DNA of 12,631 nt from Actinomycetota bacterium (lineage in GTDB: Bacteria > Actinomycetota > Acidimicrobiia > Acidimicrobiales > Ilumatobacteraceae). Where the stretch lies: the NCBI GenBank assembly GCA_018882725.1, contig VERK01000043.1, positions 1 through 12,631 of the forward strand, in the 5' to 3' direction. Below the pieces are notes generated by a model. It was not told where the DNA came from and made no database searches. It saw only the letters and a program-made list of their open reading frames with translations. Numbering within the stretch: the first letter of the stretch is position 1; each line of letters starts with the position of its first letter. This document shows, one piece after another, positions 1 to 7,447 of this stretch. Made by a program: the position numbers and the translations under genes.

Positions 1-1
1 G

Positions 2-52
2 CAGTGGTGGTTCGATCCCGAGGACAAACAAGGTCACCACCTGAAGCCGTGA
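2..52 (+). CDS. C-terminal tail of an unidentified upstream gene (partial)
   Basis: Reading from base 2, the frame gives QWWFDPEDKQGHHLKP followed by TGA at 50-52. The codons have the same G/C-rich third positions as the complete genes in the window, and the frame is open to the window edge, so this is probably the end of a real gene transcribed toward coxL. Sixteen residues are too few to name a family. It does not resemble the usual end of a CoxM-type FAD subunit, but that cannot be excluded. The gap of 70 bp to the coxL-like start and the lack of a clear promoter there suggest it may be in the same operon. Confidence 0.5.
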   Translation, partial: QWWFDPEDKQGHHLKP

Positions 53-66
53 GAACCATGACTTCC

Positions 67-84
67 ACGACAACCACGACAACC
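67..84 (+). repeat. two tandem copies of a 9-bp repeat
   Basis: ACGACAACC occurs at 67-75 and again directly at 76-84, in the short gap before the coxL-like gene. It encodes a run of Thr codons in the small leader frame at 58-126. No function is evident. Confidence 0.6.
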
Positions 85-108
85 ATGAATTCGATTCGTC
101 CCGATACG

Positions 109-114
109 AAAGGA
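109..114 (+). promoter_or_regulatory. ribosome binding site of the coxL-like gene
   Basis: AAAGGA lies 8 nt before the ATG at 123. It overlaps the alternative upstream ATG at 114, so the site supports 123 as the real start. Confidence 0.6.
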
Positions 115-122
115 TGTGGCCG

Positions 123-2444
123 ATGAGCCTCGTCGGAGCCAAGGTCCTACGCAAGGAAGACCCGCGCCTGCTCTCGGGCACCGGCACGTACGTCGACGAC
201 TTGTCACCCGCGCAGTGCGCGTTCGCCAGTTTCGTCACCTCGAGCGAAGCCCACGCCACGATTGACGCGATCGACGTTCGAGCGGCCTTGGCGATTCCTG
301 GGGTTCTCGCCGTTTACACAGCAGCCGACTTCACCGACTATCCCGATCTGCCCGGCGGCCTACCCACACTCGAACGACCGGCCCTGGCTCGTAACACGGT
401 GCGCTTCGTCGGCGAACCCGTCGCGGTGGTCGTTGCCGAAGATCGCTACATCGCCGCCGATGCCGTGGCCGCCGTGAACGTGTCGTACACACCACTCAAG
501 GTGATGACCACGATCGAAGACGCGACCGCCGGCGACGCGGTGCCGCTCTTCCCCCGCCACGGTTCGAATGTCATCACGATCGTTCCCACCATGGACGATC
601 TCGAAAAGGAACTCACGAAGTGCCACGGTCGGGCTTCGCTGCACATCGTCAATCAGCGTTGCGCCGCCGTGCCGATCGAAGCCATGGCCGTCCTGGCCGA
701 CTGGAAGCCCGACGGACTCACCGTGTGGGCCACGTTCCAGGCTCCGCATCATCTGCGCAACTACTTGGCCACCTGGCTCGACATTCCGCAGATGAACTGT
801 CGCGTGGTGGCACCCGATGTGGGCGGCGGTTTCGGCTCGAAGATCGTGTGGTACCCCGAACTCTTCATCGCACCCGTGATCTCGAAGTTGCTCCGTCGTC
901 CGGTGAAGTTCGCCCAGACGCGCACCGAGGCGATGATGCAGATGGCGCACGGTCGCGATCAGGTTCACGACATCGAAGTCGGCTACGAGAAGGACGGAAC
1001 CATCAAGGCGTTGCGTCTGATCGTGTCGCAGAACCTCGGCGCGTACGGCGACCCCACGGGTCTCGGCCTGGCCGTTCTGACCACCTGGATGGCCGCCGGC
1101 GCGTACCGCATTCCGAAGGTGTCGACGTCGTTCCGCACGGTGGTCACCAACACCACACCCGTGGCTGCTTATCGTGGCGCCGGACGTCCCGAGGCCGCTT
1201 ACTCGATCGAACGCATCGTCGATCAAGTGGCGCGCCAAACCGGGCTCGATCCGGCCGTGGTTCGTCAGCGCAACTTCATCCCGCCGTCGGCATTCCCGTA
1301 CGAGACGCACAACGAAGCGGTGGTGTACGACTCGGCCGATTTCCCGGCCGCTCTCGACGAATGCCTGCGCATCGTCGACTACGACGCGGTGCGCGCCGAG
1401 CAGAAAGCCCGTCGCAACGATCCGTCCAAACCGCTGCTCGGCATCGGGTTGTCGTGTTGGTTGGAGATCGCCGGCTTCGGACCCAACGGATCGCTCGAAG
1501 GATTCGGTCACTTGGCGTCGTGGGAATCGGCGCAAGTGCGCATCCAGCCCGATGGTTCGGCCATCGTGTACTCGGGCTCGTCCCCGCACGGACAAGGCCA
1601 CGAGACGATGCTGTCTCAGATCGCGTCCGACGAACTCGGTATCTCATTCGATCGCATCAAGGTGATCACCGGAGACACCGCCGCGGTTCTGCAGGGAATC
1701 GGCACCATGGGTTCGCGCGGCGCACCCACCGCGGGTTCGGCCGTCAAGGTGGCATCGAGTCGTGTTCTCACGCGCGCCAAGCGCATCGCCGCTCACCTCT
1801 TGGAGGCCGCCGAGGAAGACCTCGAAGTGGTCGACGACGCGTTCAACGTGAAGGGTTCACCGGGCAAGAAGGTGAGTTGGGGTGACGTTGCGTGGGCGTC
1901 GTTCCAGCCGTTGCGCATTCCGCCCGAACTGCAGGCCGGTTCGCTCGAAGAACGTCTGTTCCAGGAGTCGCCCAACTTCTCGTACCCCTCGGGTGCGTAC
2001 GCGTGCGTGGTGGAAATCGACCGCGAGACCGGCGACGTGGCGATCCGCGACATGGTCCTCGTCGACGACTGTGGCACCGTGATCAACCCGCTTCTCGCCG
2101 AGGGCCAAGTGCACGGTGGAGTCGCTCAAGGCATCGCCCAGGCGCTCTACGAAGGCGTGAGCTACGACTCGTCAACCGGCCAGCCGGTCACCGCCAACCT
2201 TCTCGACTATCTGGTGCCGTCGGCCGCCGACCTTCCCGACTACAAGGTGGGACGCACCACCACGTTGTGCCCCAACAACCCTCTCGGCGCCAAGGGCATC
2301 GGCGAATCAGGATCGGTGGGTGCACCACCGGCGGTTATCAACGCGATCGTCGACGCACTGTCGGAGTTCGGAGTCGACCACATCGATATGCCAGCCACCC
2401 CAGAGAAGATCTGGAAAGCCATGAACAGCGGAGGAAACTCGTGA
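123..2444 (+). CDS. xanthine dehydrogenase/CO dehydrogenase family molybdopterin-binding subunit, form II CoxL-like
   Basis: This 773-residue protein is the catalytic large subunit of a molybdenum hydroxylase, which uses water as the oxygen source to hydroxylate an aldehyde, heterocycle or activated C-H. Visible signatures are the N-terminal VGAKVLRKEDPRLLSG segment, the molybdopterin-contacting GGGFGSK at about 234-240, AYRGAGR at 349-355, GQGHE at about 490-494, and GIGESG with the putative catalytic Glu728. The AYRGAGR loop marks the form II type. True CO dehydrogenases carry AYxCSFR instead, so CO oxidation is unlikely and the substrate is unknown. I chose the ATG at 123 over that at 114 because AAAGGA is well spaced from it and the family normally begins close to this point. 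The stop overlaps the downstream [2Fe-2S] subunit gene. Length is normal for the family. Confidence 0.93.
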   Translation: MSLVGAKVLRKEDPRLLSGTGTYVDDLSPAQCAFASFVTSSEAHATIDAIDVRAALAIPGVLAVYTAADFTDYPDLPGGLPTLERPALARNTVRFVGEPVAVVVAEDRYIAADAVAAVNVSYTPLKVMTTIEDATAGDAVPLFPRHGSNVITIVPTMDDLEKELTKCHGRASLHIVNQRCAAVPIEAMAVLADWKPDGLTVWATFQAPHHLRNYLATWLDIPQMNCRVVAPDVGGGFGSKIVWYPELFIAPVISKLLRRPVKFAQTRTEAMMQMAHGRDQVHDIEVGYEKDGTIKALRLIVSQNLGAYGDPTGLGLAVLTTWMAAGAYRIPKVSTSFRTVVTNTTPVAAYRGAGRPEAAYSIERIVDQVARQTGLDPAVVRQRNFIPPSAFPYETHNEAVVYDSADFPAALDECLRIVDYDAVRAEQKARRNDPSKPLLGIGLSCWLEIAGFGPNGSLEGFGHLASWESAQVRIQPDGSAIVYSGSSPHGQGHETMLSQIASDELGISFDRIKVITGDTAAVLQGIGTMGSRGAPTAGSAVKVASSRVLTRAKRIAAHLLEAAEEDLEVVDDAFNVKGSPGKKVSWGDVAWASFQPLRIPPELQAGSLEERLFQESPNFSYPSGAYACVVEIDRETGDVAIRDMVLVDDCGTVINPLLAEGQVHGGVAQGIAQALYEGVSYDSSTGQPVTANLLDYLVPSAADLPDYKVGRTTTLCPNNPLGAKGIGESGSVGAPPAVINAIVDALSEFGVDHIDMPATPEKIWKAMNSGGNS
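2430..2436 (+). promoter_or_regulatory. Shine-Dalgarno site of the coxS-like gene
   Basis: GGAGGAA lies 4 nt before the GTG at 2441, inside the end of the coxL-like gene. It fixes the start and contrasts with the operon-first genes of this window, most of which have no such site. Confidence 0.8.
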
Positions 2445-2929
2445 GCACGATCACTCGCAACGTGACGGTGTCGATGACCATCAATGGTCAGCCCATCACT
2501 CGTACCGTCGACGCCCGCACTCTCTTGGTTCACTTCATCCGCGAACACGCTCGCCTGACCGGAACCCACGTGGGCTGCGATACCTCCAACTGTGGTGCTT
2601 GTTCCATCATGATCGACGGTGAGTCGGCCAAGAGTTGCACCGTGCTGGCGGTCCAGGCCGACGGCTCTTCGATCACGACGATCGAAGGTCTGTCGGGGCC
2701 GCACAACGGCCTGTCGGCCGTACAAGAAGGCTTCCGTCAGTGCCATGGCCTGCAGTGCGGTTACTGCACACCGGGCATGGTCATGGCCGCCACCAGTTTG
2801 CTGCAGGAAATTCCCGATCCGAGCGAAGAGCAGATCCGCCACGGACTCGAGGGCAACTTGTGCCGCTGCACCGGCTACCAGATGATCGTCGAGTCGGTGC
2901 GCTGGGCCGTCGAACACCCAGCAAACTGA
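2441..2929 (+). CDS. [2Fe-2S]-binding small subunit of a molybdenum hydroxylase, CoxS-like
   Basis: This 162-residue subunit carries two [2Fe-2S] clusters that pass electrons from the molybdenum site. The N-terminal plant-type ferredoxin cluster is seen as Cys46-x4-Cys51-x2-Cys54 with Cys66. The C-terminal helical cluster is QCGYC (Cys106, Cys109) plus LCRCTGY (Cys141, Cys143). The set of eight cysteines is complete and length is normal. The start is GTG at 2441, in GTGA overlap with the coxL stop and preceded by GGAGGAA, so the two subunits are translationally coupled. An FAD subunit (CoxM type), normally the third partner, is not found in the window. It may lie upstream of base 1, or another flavoprotein may take the electrons. 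The gene ends 3 bp from the convergent regulator gene. Confidence 0.93.
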   Translation: MSTITRNVTVSMTINGQPITRTVDARTLLVHFIREHARLTGTHVGCDTSNCGACSIMIDGESAKSCTVLAVQADGSSITTIEGLSGPHNGLSAVQEGFRQCHGLQCGYCTPGMVMAATSLLQEIPDPSEEQIRHGLEGNLCRCTGYQMIVESVRWAVEHPAN

Positions 2930-2932
2930 CGA

Positions 2933-3811
2933 TCAGGGAGAGGTTCGGCTCGAACTCGACGCCGTGCGCTCGGCCAAGTAACGCAACGAACGACCCAACA
3001 TCGCGGTCGACTGCATGTCGGAGAACTCGATCCGCGTGCCGATGAAATCGGGCTCGCCGAGTTCGGCCAAGCGTTGGCCCATCAATTGCATCGAGATGTC
3101 GTGGTACACGTACTGCAAGGCAAGGGTCACGATCGCCAAGTCGTCGCTCCACACTCCCCAGGTCGAGTTGTTCTCGCGAATGCCGACGATCGCTTCGCTC
3201 TGATCGGCCACCGCGACGTAGAAGAGGCAACCCATCACGTCGACGACCGTGGCCGGATCGGAGTACTCGTGCGCGATCACCTGACCCGGCAAGTCGACGC
3301 CGCGACCGAAGACGACTGAGGTGATCTCGACCCCGCGCTCAGCAGCGGCGGTCACGGACGCCCGAAGTTCTTCGGCACCCCGTGGCCAGACCGAGAGCCA
3401 CAAGCGCTCGCGCGACTTGTTGATCACGTCGATGAAGCGGTCGCGCACCTGCGCGCGACCGTTCACGTGCACCACGACCGTGGTGTTCTGCTTACCGCTC
3501 AACTCGGACAGAACCACGTCGAGGCCCGCCAGGGTCGCCGAGGTGTCGCGTCGCATTCCGTCGACGAAACGACTCGATTCGAGGGCCACGTACCGCGAGG
3601 TGCCGTCGTCGTTGGAGACCACCGATGCCGCCCCGCGCGCGACCAACTTGGCCAATGTTTCGTACACCGTGCTACGGGGAACTCCGCTCTTCTTCGCCAC
3701 TTCGTAACCGTTCATCGGTGTCGAGGCTCCGAGCAGAGCGACGTAGGCCTTGGCTTCGTATCCCGACATGCCGATCTGTTGAAGCAATTCGACCGCGCGT
3801 TGCGTGTGCAC
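2933..3811 (-). CDS. TrmB-like transcriptional regulator
   Basis: The 292-residue protein begins with a winged helix-turn-helix at about residues 5-75 (GMSGYEAKAYVALL, then GYEVAKKSGVPRSTVYETLAKL), the form seen in TrmB-type regulators of archaea and bacteria. The rest, about residues 105-240, resembles the effector-binding part of TrmB proteins (VINKSRERLWLSVWPRGAEEL, DQSEAIVGIRENNSTWGVWS). TrmB proteins bind sugars or other small molecules and repress or activate nearby operons. The ligand here is unknown. The GTG start at 3811 is set by a TAGTTT -10 box 6 nt upstream, giving a leaderless mRNA. As the only regulator in the window, placed between the molybdenum hydroxylase and P450 genes, it is the best candidate for local control. 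It ends tail-to-tail with the coxS-like gene. Confidence 0.85.
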   Translation of the reverse strand: MHTQRAVELLQQIGMSGYEAKAYVALLGASTPMNGYEVAKKSGVPRSTVYETLAKLVARGAASVVSNDDGTSRYVALESSRFVDGMRRDTSATLAGLDVVLSELSGKQNTTVVVHVNGRAQVRDRFIDVINKSRERLWLSVWPRGAEELRASVTAAAERGVEITSVVFGRGVDLPGQVIAHEYSDPATVVDVMGCLFYVAVADQSEAIVGIRENNSTWGVWSDDLAIVTLALQYVYHDISMQLMGQRLAELGEPDFIGTRIEFSDMQSTAMLGRSLRYLAERTASSSSRTSP

Positions 3812-3823
3812 GACATGAAACTA
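3812..3823 (-). promoter_or_regulatory. leaderless promoter -10 box of the TrmB-like gene
   Basis: On the - strand TAGTTT (3818-3823) is followed by 6 nt and then the GTG start at 3811. This puts the expected transcription start on or next to the start codon. No Shine-Dalgarno site and no clear -35 box are seen. The regulator can therefore be expressed apart from the P450 gene upstream of it. Confidence 0.6.
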
Positions 3824-3859
3824 GACGGCGCGAAGGGCTCGGCCGGAGAACACCATCGT

Positions 3860-5080
3860 TCAGTGCCGAAAGATCACCGGGTAGCGACCCCACACCTGCC
3901 GGGTGGTCGACTCGTCGCGTCGCGGCGGATCGCCCGCATCGCGCCGGGCGCCGGCGGCCAGGATCGCCTCGGCCATCACGGCGATCGAGCCGTAGAGATG
4001 ATCACCCGGGTCGTCGCTGCTCCCCACGGTCACATGAGCCGGACACTCGAGTCCACCGGCCAGTTCTTGGCCGAGGCAGGCGTGCACGCCGTGACCGAAC
4101 GAGAGCCCCCACGGCATCACACCATCGGCCAGCGCACGGAACGGGTCGAACTCGTCGGCGCGATCACCCCATACCAACGGATCACGATTCGCCTTCTCGA
4201 GCTCGACGGCGACCAAGGTGCCACGAGGGATCTCGACTCCCGACTTCAGAACGATGTCTTCCAATGCGTGACGCAACGAGACCGGGCTGGCTGGGTGCAG
4301 TCGCAGCGATTCGTGCACGAACCTCTGCAACACGATGCGGTCGGCGAGCAGACGCTCGCGATCGGCCGGTTGGGCCTCGATCCACTCGAACACGTGATGC
4401 ATCGCGTGGACGAGTTGATTGGAGGTGGAGTGTGAGCCGACCCACGGGAAGTACGCGACCTCGCGCAGGACGACGTCGGGGGGCAGTTCGAGCCGGTCCT
4501 GGTTTCGCAGCAGGGTCGTGAGCACGTCACGTGGCAAATCGTCTTCGGTGACCGCACCGGACTCGAACGACTCGATGAGCCGACGACGCCGTTCGAGTGA
4601 CGCCGTGAAGAAGCGTTCGCGGAACTCGTCGAGGGCCCGATCACCGTCCTCGATGATCGCCGCCTTGTCGCCCACTGCGTGGGCCACCGTGGACGCCCGA
4701 GCCAGTCGGTCCATGAGCGCGTAGAGCTCGTCGAGTTCGGCGTCGTCACCCACCACGCGGTCGACACCGGCCACGGCGATCGACAGGGTCATCATCGTGC
4801 GGCGCGCGAGAGGGAGCAGATCGGCTCGACCGGCCGCGATCGCCCGATCGAGAACCGACGCGATGATCGCCGGGATTCGTTCGGCCTCGTACCACGCGAA
4901 CACGTCGCGTCGGAACAGTCGGTTCTCGAGGCGACGGCGGTCGAGATGAGCCTGCCCGTGAAGGTTGACGATGACTCCCGACATGAGCCGATGGCCCTCG
5001 TCGTACAAGGCCTGCTGCAATCCCTTGTGCCGGTAGGCCTCACGGGCGTCCGCATACGTGGACAGAGCAATCGTCTTCAT
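3860..5080 (-). CDS. cytochrome P450 (paralogue 1; short N-terminus, His in I-helix)
   Basis: This 406-residue protein is a soluble class I P450 monooxygenase. It shows the C-helix H45-x3-R49 (HLDRRR), ExxR at Glu257-Arg260 (HESLRLHP), and the heme-thiolate loop FGHGVHACLG with Cys335. The I-helix oxygen-activation motif is VGSHST at 214-219, with His217 where most P450s have Asp or Glu, and Ser before Thr. The protein begins directly at the strand usually preceding the B helix (LSTYADAREAYR), so the A-helix region is absent. An in-frame TGA just upstream rules out an earlier start. About 71 residues follow the heme Cys, more than in common bacterial P450s. It is clearly paralogous to the P450 at 7448-8638: shared NLHG-x2-H-x-DRRRLENRLFRR and DESTTR near the C-terminus. 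The nearby ferredoxin is a likely electron donor. Substrate unknown. Confidence 0.9.
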   Translation of the reverse strand: MKTIALSTYADAREAYRHKGLQQALYDEGHRLMSGVIVNLHGQAHLDRRRLENRLFRRDVFAWYEAERIPAIIASVLDRAIAAGRADLLPLARRTMMTLSIAVAGVDRVVGDDAELDELYALMDRLARASTVAHAVGDKAAIIEDGDRALDEFRERFFTASLERRRRLIESFESGAVTEDDLPRDVLTTLLRNQDRLELPPDVVLREVAYFPWVGSHSTSNQLVHAMHHVFEWIEAQPADRERLLADRIVLQRFVHESLRLHPASPVSLRHALEDIVLKSGVEIPRGTLVAVELEKANRDPLVWGDRADEFDPFRALADGVMPWGLSFGHGVHACLGQELAGGLECPAHVTVGSSDDPGDHLYGSIAVMAEAILAAGARRDAGDPPRRDESTTRQVWGRYPVIFRH

Positions 5081-5097
5081 CGCGCTCGCTCACCCTA
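5081..5097 (-). promoter_or_regulatory. candidate promoter of P450 paralogue 1
   Basis: On the - strand TAGGGT (5092-5097) stands 11 nt before the ATG at 5080, which would leave a 5' leader of only about 4-5 nt. No Shine-Dalgarno site is seen. The match is weaker than the other -10 boxes of the window. Confidence 0.4.
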
Positions 5098-5120
5098 GAC
5101 CGATAACACCGCGAAACGGA

Positions 5121-5133
5121 TAGTTTCTCGTCG
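5121..5133 (+). promoter_or_regulatory. leaderless promoter -10 box of the SDR-ThuA-SDR-P450 operon
   Basis: TAGTTT (5121-5126) is followed by 7 nt and the ATG at 5134. A possible -35, TAGACC (5096-5101), sits 19 bp upstream and overlaps the divergent P450 promoter. A small inverted repeat, GAAAC (5113-5117) and GTTTC (5123-5127), straddles the -10 box and could be an operator, though 5-bp arms are weak evidence. Confidence 0.6.
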
Positions 5134-5925
5134 ATGGCCGCGAACGCATCTCGACCCAAGTCGCTCCTGGTGACCGGGGCCGGCCGAGGCCTCGGTCAGC
5201 GCATCGCCGAACGCGCGGCCGACGCCGGCTACCGCGTGATCGCCGTCGACGTGTCGTTCGATGGTTCTTCGCTCGCGCAGCGCTCCGACGTCACGCGCGT
5301 GTCTGGATCGATCAGCGACGAGTCGTTTGCATCATCGGTGTTCGCCGCTCACGGGCCGGTCGACGTTCTCGTGAACAACGCCGGCATCGTGCGCTTCGGT
5401 CCGCTTCTCGATCTGGCATCCGATGCTTTCCGTGCCGTCGTCGACGTGAATCTCGTCGGAACGTTCCTGATGTCGCGCGCCGCAGCATCGGCCTGGCGCG
5501 ACTCGGCAACGCCTGGCGCGATCGTCAACATCACGTCCATGAACGGTGTGGCCGCTGGCCCCAACGCGGGTGCGTACGGATCCACCAAAGCCGCGGTCGC
5601 TCTGCTCACGTCGCAGATGGCCATCGAATGGGGCTCACTCGGTATTCGTGTGAACGCCGTGGCTCCCGGTCTCATCGACGCCGGCATGTCCGAACCCATC
5701 TACGCCGATCCGGCCACACGTCAGGCCCGCGAGTCGAAGGTGCCCCTCGGACGTCTCGGAACGTCCGATGACATCGCGTCGGTGGTCCTCTTCCTCGCGT
5801 CCGACGAGGCGTCGTACATCCACGGGCAGAACATCGTGGTCGACGGTGGTGTCACCGGATCGGTGATCGCTCACTTGCCCCGTCCGGCCAGTGTCGATTC
5901 GGTCGGCCACACTTCCAAGTCATGA
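5134..5925 (+). CDS. classical SDR family NAD(P)-dependent oxidoreductase (SDR 1)
   Basis: A 263-residue short-chain dehydrogenase with a Rossmann fold. It has TGAGRGLG at 14-21 for the dinucleotide, Asp39 at the end of the second strand (favouring NAD(H)), NNAG at 81-84, Asn106, and the catalytic Ser135, Tyr148 and Lys152 (GAYGSTK). It should interconvert a secondary alcohol and ketone; the substrate cannot be read from the sequence. It is close to the SDR at 10729-11493, sharing EWG-x2-G-(I/V)-R-x-NAV, the (I/V)YxDPA segment, GQ-x-I-x-VDGG and an unusual tail (LPRPASVDSVG versus VPRPPGVPG). First gene of an operon; its stop overlaps the ThuA-like start as ATGA (5922-5925). The start is fixed by the -10 box 7 nt before the ATG. 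Confidence 0.92.
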   Translation: MAANASRPKSLLVTGAGRGLGQRIAERAADAGYRVIAVDVSFDGSSLAQRSDVTRVSGSISDESFASSVFAAHGPVDVLVNNAGIVRFGPLLDLASDAFRAVVDVNLVGTFLMSRAAASAWRDSATPGAIVNITSMNGVAAGPNAGAYGSTKAAVALLTSQMAIEWGSLGIRVNAVAPGLIDAGMSEPIYADPATRQARESKVPLGRLGTSDDIASVVLFLASDEASYIHGQNIVVDGGVTGSVIAHLPRPASVDSVGHTSKS

Positions 5926-6641
5926 CGGCTCGGCGCGCGGTCGTTCTCAGCGGCGGCCCCGATTACGCGCACGCGTTCGTGGAGACCGGGCCCGCGTTGG
6001 CCTCGATCGTCGAGCGAACCGGCCGTGACGTCACGCTCGTCGATCATCCTGACGACGTCGTCTCGTTGCTCGACGACCCGTGTGTCGATGTATTGGTGGT
6101 GAACGCGCTGCGGTGGCGGATGCTCGCCGATCGCTACGCGCAGTGGCGTGACGAGTGGTCGTACACGACCTCGCCGACGACTCGAGCGGCAATCACCGCA
6201 TTCGTCGACCAGGGCGGCGGCCTGGTGGGCAATCACACCGCACCGATCTGCTTCGACGACTGGCCCGAGTGGGCCGATGTGATGGGCGGCGGCTGGGTGT
6301 GGGACGTGTCGTCTCATCCCCCGCGCGGACCGGTGACAGCCACGATCGTCGATGGGGCTCACGACATCACTCGCGGCGTGTCGCACACCGTCACCCTCGA
6401 CGACGAGGTGTACGGCGATCTGGCTCTGCGCGACGTGGAGGTTCTGGCCACCGCCCGCCGTACTCCCGACGACCGCGATCAACCGGTGGTCTGGACTCAT
6501 CGCTTCGGTGAGGGTCGTGTGGCGTACGTGTGTTTCGGTCACGATGTGGAGTCGTTGCGTCATCCCGACGTGGCGAGGTTGATCGATCAATCGGTTCGTT
6601 GGGCCGCGCGGGTCCCGACGCAGACAGGAGTTCGTTCATGA
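5922..6641 (+). CDS. ThuA-like domain protein
   Basis: The 239-residue protein matches the ThuA (trehalose utilization) family, which has a class I glutamine amidotransferase-like fold without the amidotransferase Cys. Seen here are an N-terminal strand with SGGPDYAHAF, the elbow GGGLVGNHTA with His105, FDDWPEWADVMGGGW, a DEVYGDL segment near 161-167, and the family-typical WTHRFGEGRVAYVCFGHD with His207. Family members act on sugars such as trehalose, probably as 3-keto sugars, but biochemical data are sparse and its substrate here is unknown. Lying between two SDR genes with 4-bp ATGA overlaps at both ends (5922-5925, 6638-6641), it must be made together with them. That argues for consecutive steps on one substrate. 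No signal peptide is seen, so it is cytoplasmic. Confidence 0.88.
   Translation: MTARRAVVLSGGPDYAHAFVETGPALASIVERTGRDVTLVDHPDDVVSLLDDPCVDVLVVNALRWRMLADRYAQWRDEWSYTTSPTTRAAITAFVDQGGGLVGNHTAPICFDDWPEWADVMGGGWVWDVSSHPPRGPVTATIVDGAHDITRGVSHTVTLDDEVYGDLALRDVEVLATARRTPDDRDQPVVWTHRFGEGRVAYVCFGHDVESLRHPDVARLIDQSVRWAARVPTQTGVRS
6626..6630 (+). promoter_or_regulatory. Shine-Dalgarno site of SDR 2
   Basis: AGGAG lies 7 nt before the ATG at 6638, within the end of the ThuA-like gene, and selects that ATG. Confidence 0.7.
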
Positions 6642-7402
6642 GACCGATCGAAGGAATGTCGGTGCTGATCACCGGTGGCGGCTCCGGATTGGGCGCGGGG
6701 GCCGCGAAACACTTCGCCGATCGCGGTGCTCGCGTGACCATCTCGGGTCGTCGAGCCGACAAGGTGCAGGCCGTCGCCGCGTCGATCGGCGCGCGCTGCA
6801 CTTCGGTCGTCGGCGATGTGACCGTGGCGGCCGACCGGGCCGCGATGATCGACGTCGCCATCGCCCACGGAAACGGACGCCTCGACGTGTTGGTGAACAA
6901 CGCCGGCAACATGTACCGCGGTCCGCTCGGAACACTCGACGAGCAGAGCCTCATCGATGTCTTCCACTCGAACGTGATCGCCGGGATGATGCTCACGCAG
7001 TCGGCACTCCCCCACCTCGAAGCGAGTCAGGGTGCGGTGATCTTCATCGGATCCGTGCATTCGCAGCGCGCGTTTCCTGGTGCCTCGCCCTACGCGGCCA
7101 CCAAGGGCGCCGTCGAGACGCTCACGGGTGTGCTCGCCGCCGAACTCGGACCCAAGGGCGTACGAGTGTCGTGTGTCCGGCCCGGCGGCGTGTTCACCGA
7201 GATCAATCAACGCGCGGGCCTGTTCGACGATGCCACCGCGTTCGAGCGGCTCCAGGGCCTGTCGTCGGCCCACGCGCTGGGTCGCATCGGCACCTCCGAA
7301 GAGATCGCCGAAGCGATCGAATACCTGGCCCGGGCCGAATGGACCACCGGTGCCGTCATGACCGTCGACGGCGGGCTCGGACTCGGCGTCACGAACGCCT
7401 GA
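6638..7402 (+). CDS. classical SDR family oxidoreductase (SDR 2)
   Basis: A 254-residue short-chain dehydrogenase: TGGGSGLG at 12-19, NNAG at 87-90, Asn112, and catalytic Ser139, Tyr152 and Lys156 (SPYAATK). The second strand ends in SGRR (36-39), with no acidic residue at the usual NAD position and two arginines, so NADP(H) is the more likely cofactor. This contrasts with SDR 1, which has Asp39. The start is the ATG at 6638, which overlaps the ThuA-like stop and follows AGGAG by 7 nt; the reading frame is open further upstream, but inside the ThuA gene. The sequence is only distantly related to the other three SDRs here, so it probably handles a different intermediate. The P450 gene follows after 45 bp. 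Confidence 0.92.
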   Translation: MRPIEGMSVLITGGGSGLGAGAAKHFADRGARVTISGRRADKVQAVAASIGARCTSVVGDVTVAADRAAMIDVAIAHGNGRLDVLVNNAGNMYRGPLGTLDEQSLIDVFHSNVIAGMMLTQSALPHLEASQGAVIFIGSVHSQRAFPGASPYAATKGAVETLTGVLAAELGPKGVRVSCVRPGGVFTEINQRAGLFDDATAFERLQGLSSAHALGRIGTSEEIAEAIEYLARAEWTTGAVMTVDGGLGLGVTNA

Positions 7403-7435
7403 AACTCGACTACCAGAATCAATCGAGAAAGCGAC

Positions 7436-7447
7436 AAGACTGAGAAC
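7436..7447 (+). promoter_or_regulatory. possible internal leaderless promoter of P450 paralogue 2
   Basis: AAGACT (7436-7441), one base from the TAGACT box used elsewhere in the window, stands exactly 6 nt before the ATG at 7448. There is no good Shine-Dalgarno site in the 45-bp gap. The P450 may therefore be expressed both from the operon promoter and from its own weak promoter. Confidence 0.4.

Noticed and set aside
360..1601. 413-codon open frame on the - strand across the coxL-like gene
   Set aside because: It lies wholly inside a gene with full family signatures. Its translation is rich in Arg, His and Gly without recognisable motifs, as expected for antisense frames in GC-rich DNA.
620..1885. 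421-codon + strand frame inside the coxL-like gene
   Set aside because: It is a frame-shifted shadow with extreme Arg content; the coxL frame is continuous with all its motifs, so there is no frameshift to explain.
123..2929. True aerobic CO dehydrogenase
   Set aside because: The active-site loop is AYRGAGR and not AYxCSFR, and no CoxM is seen, so a CO-oxidising role is not supported.
3467..4435. 322-codon + strand frame across the TrmB-like and P450 genes
   Set aside because: It is antisense to two recognisable genes and their promoter region and has no domain signature.
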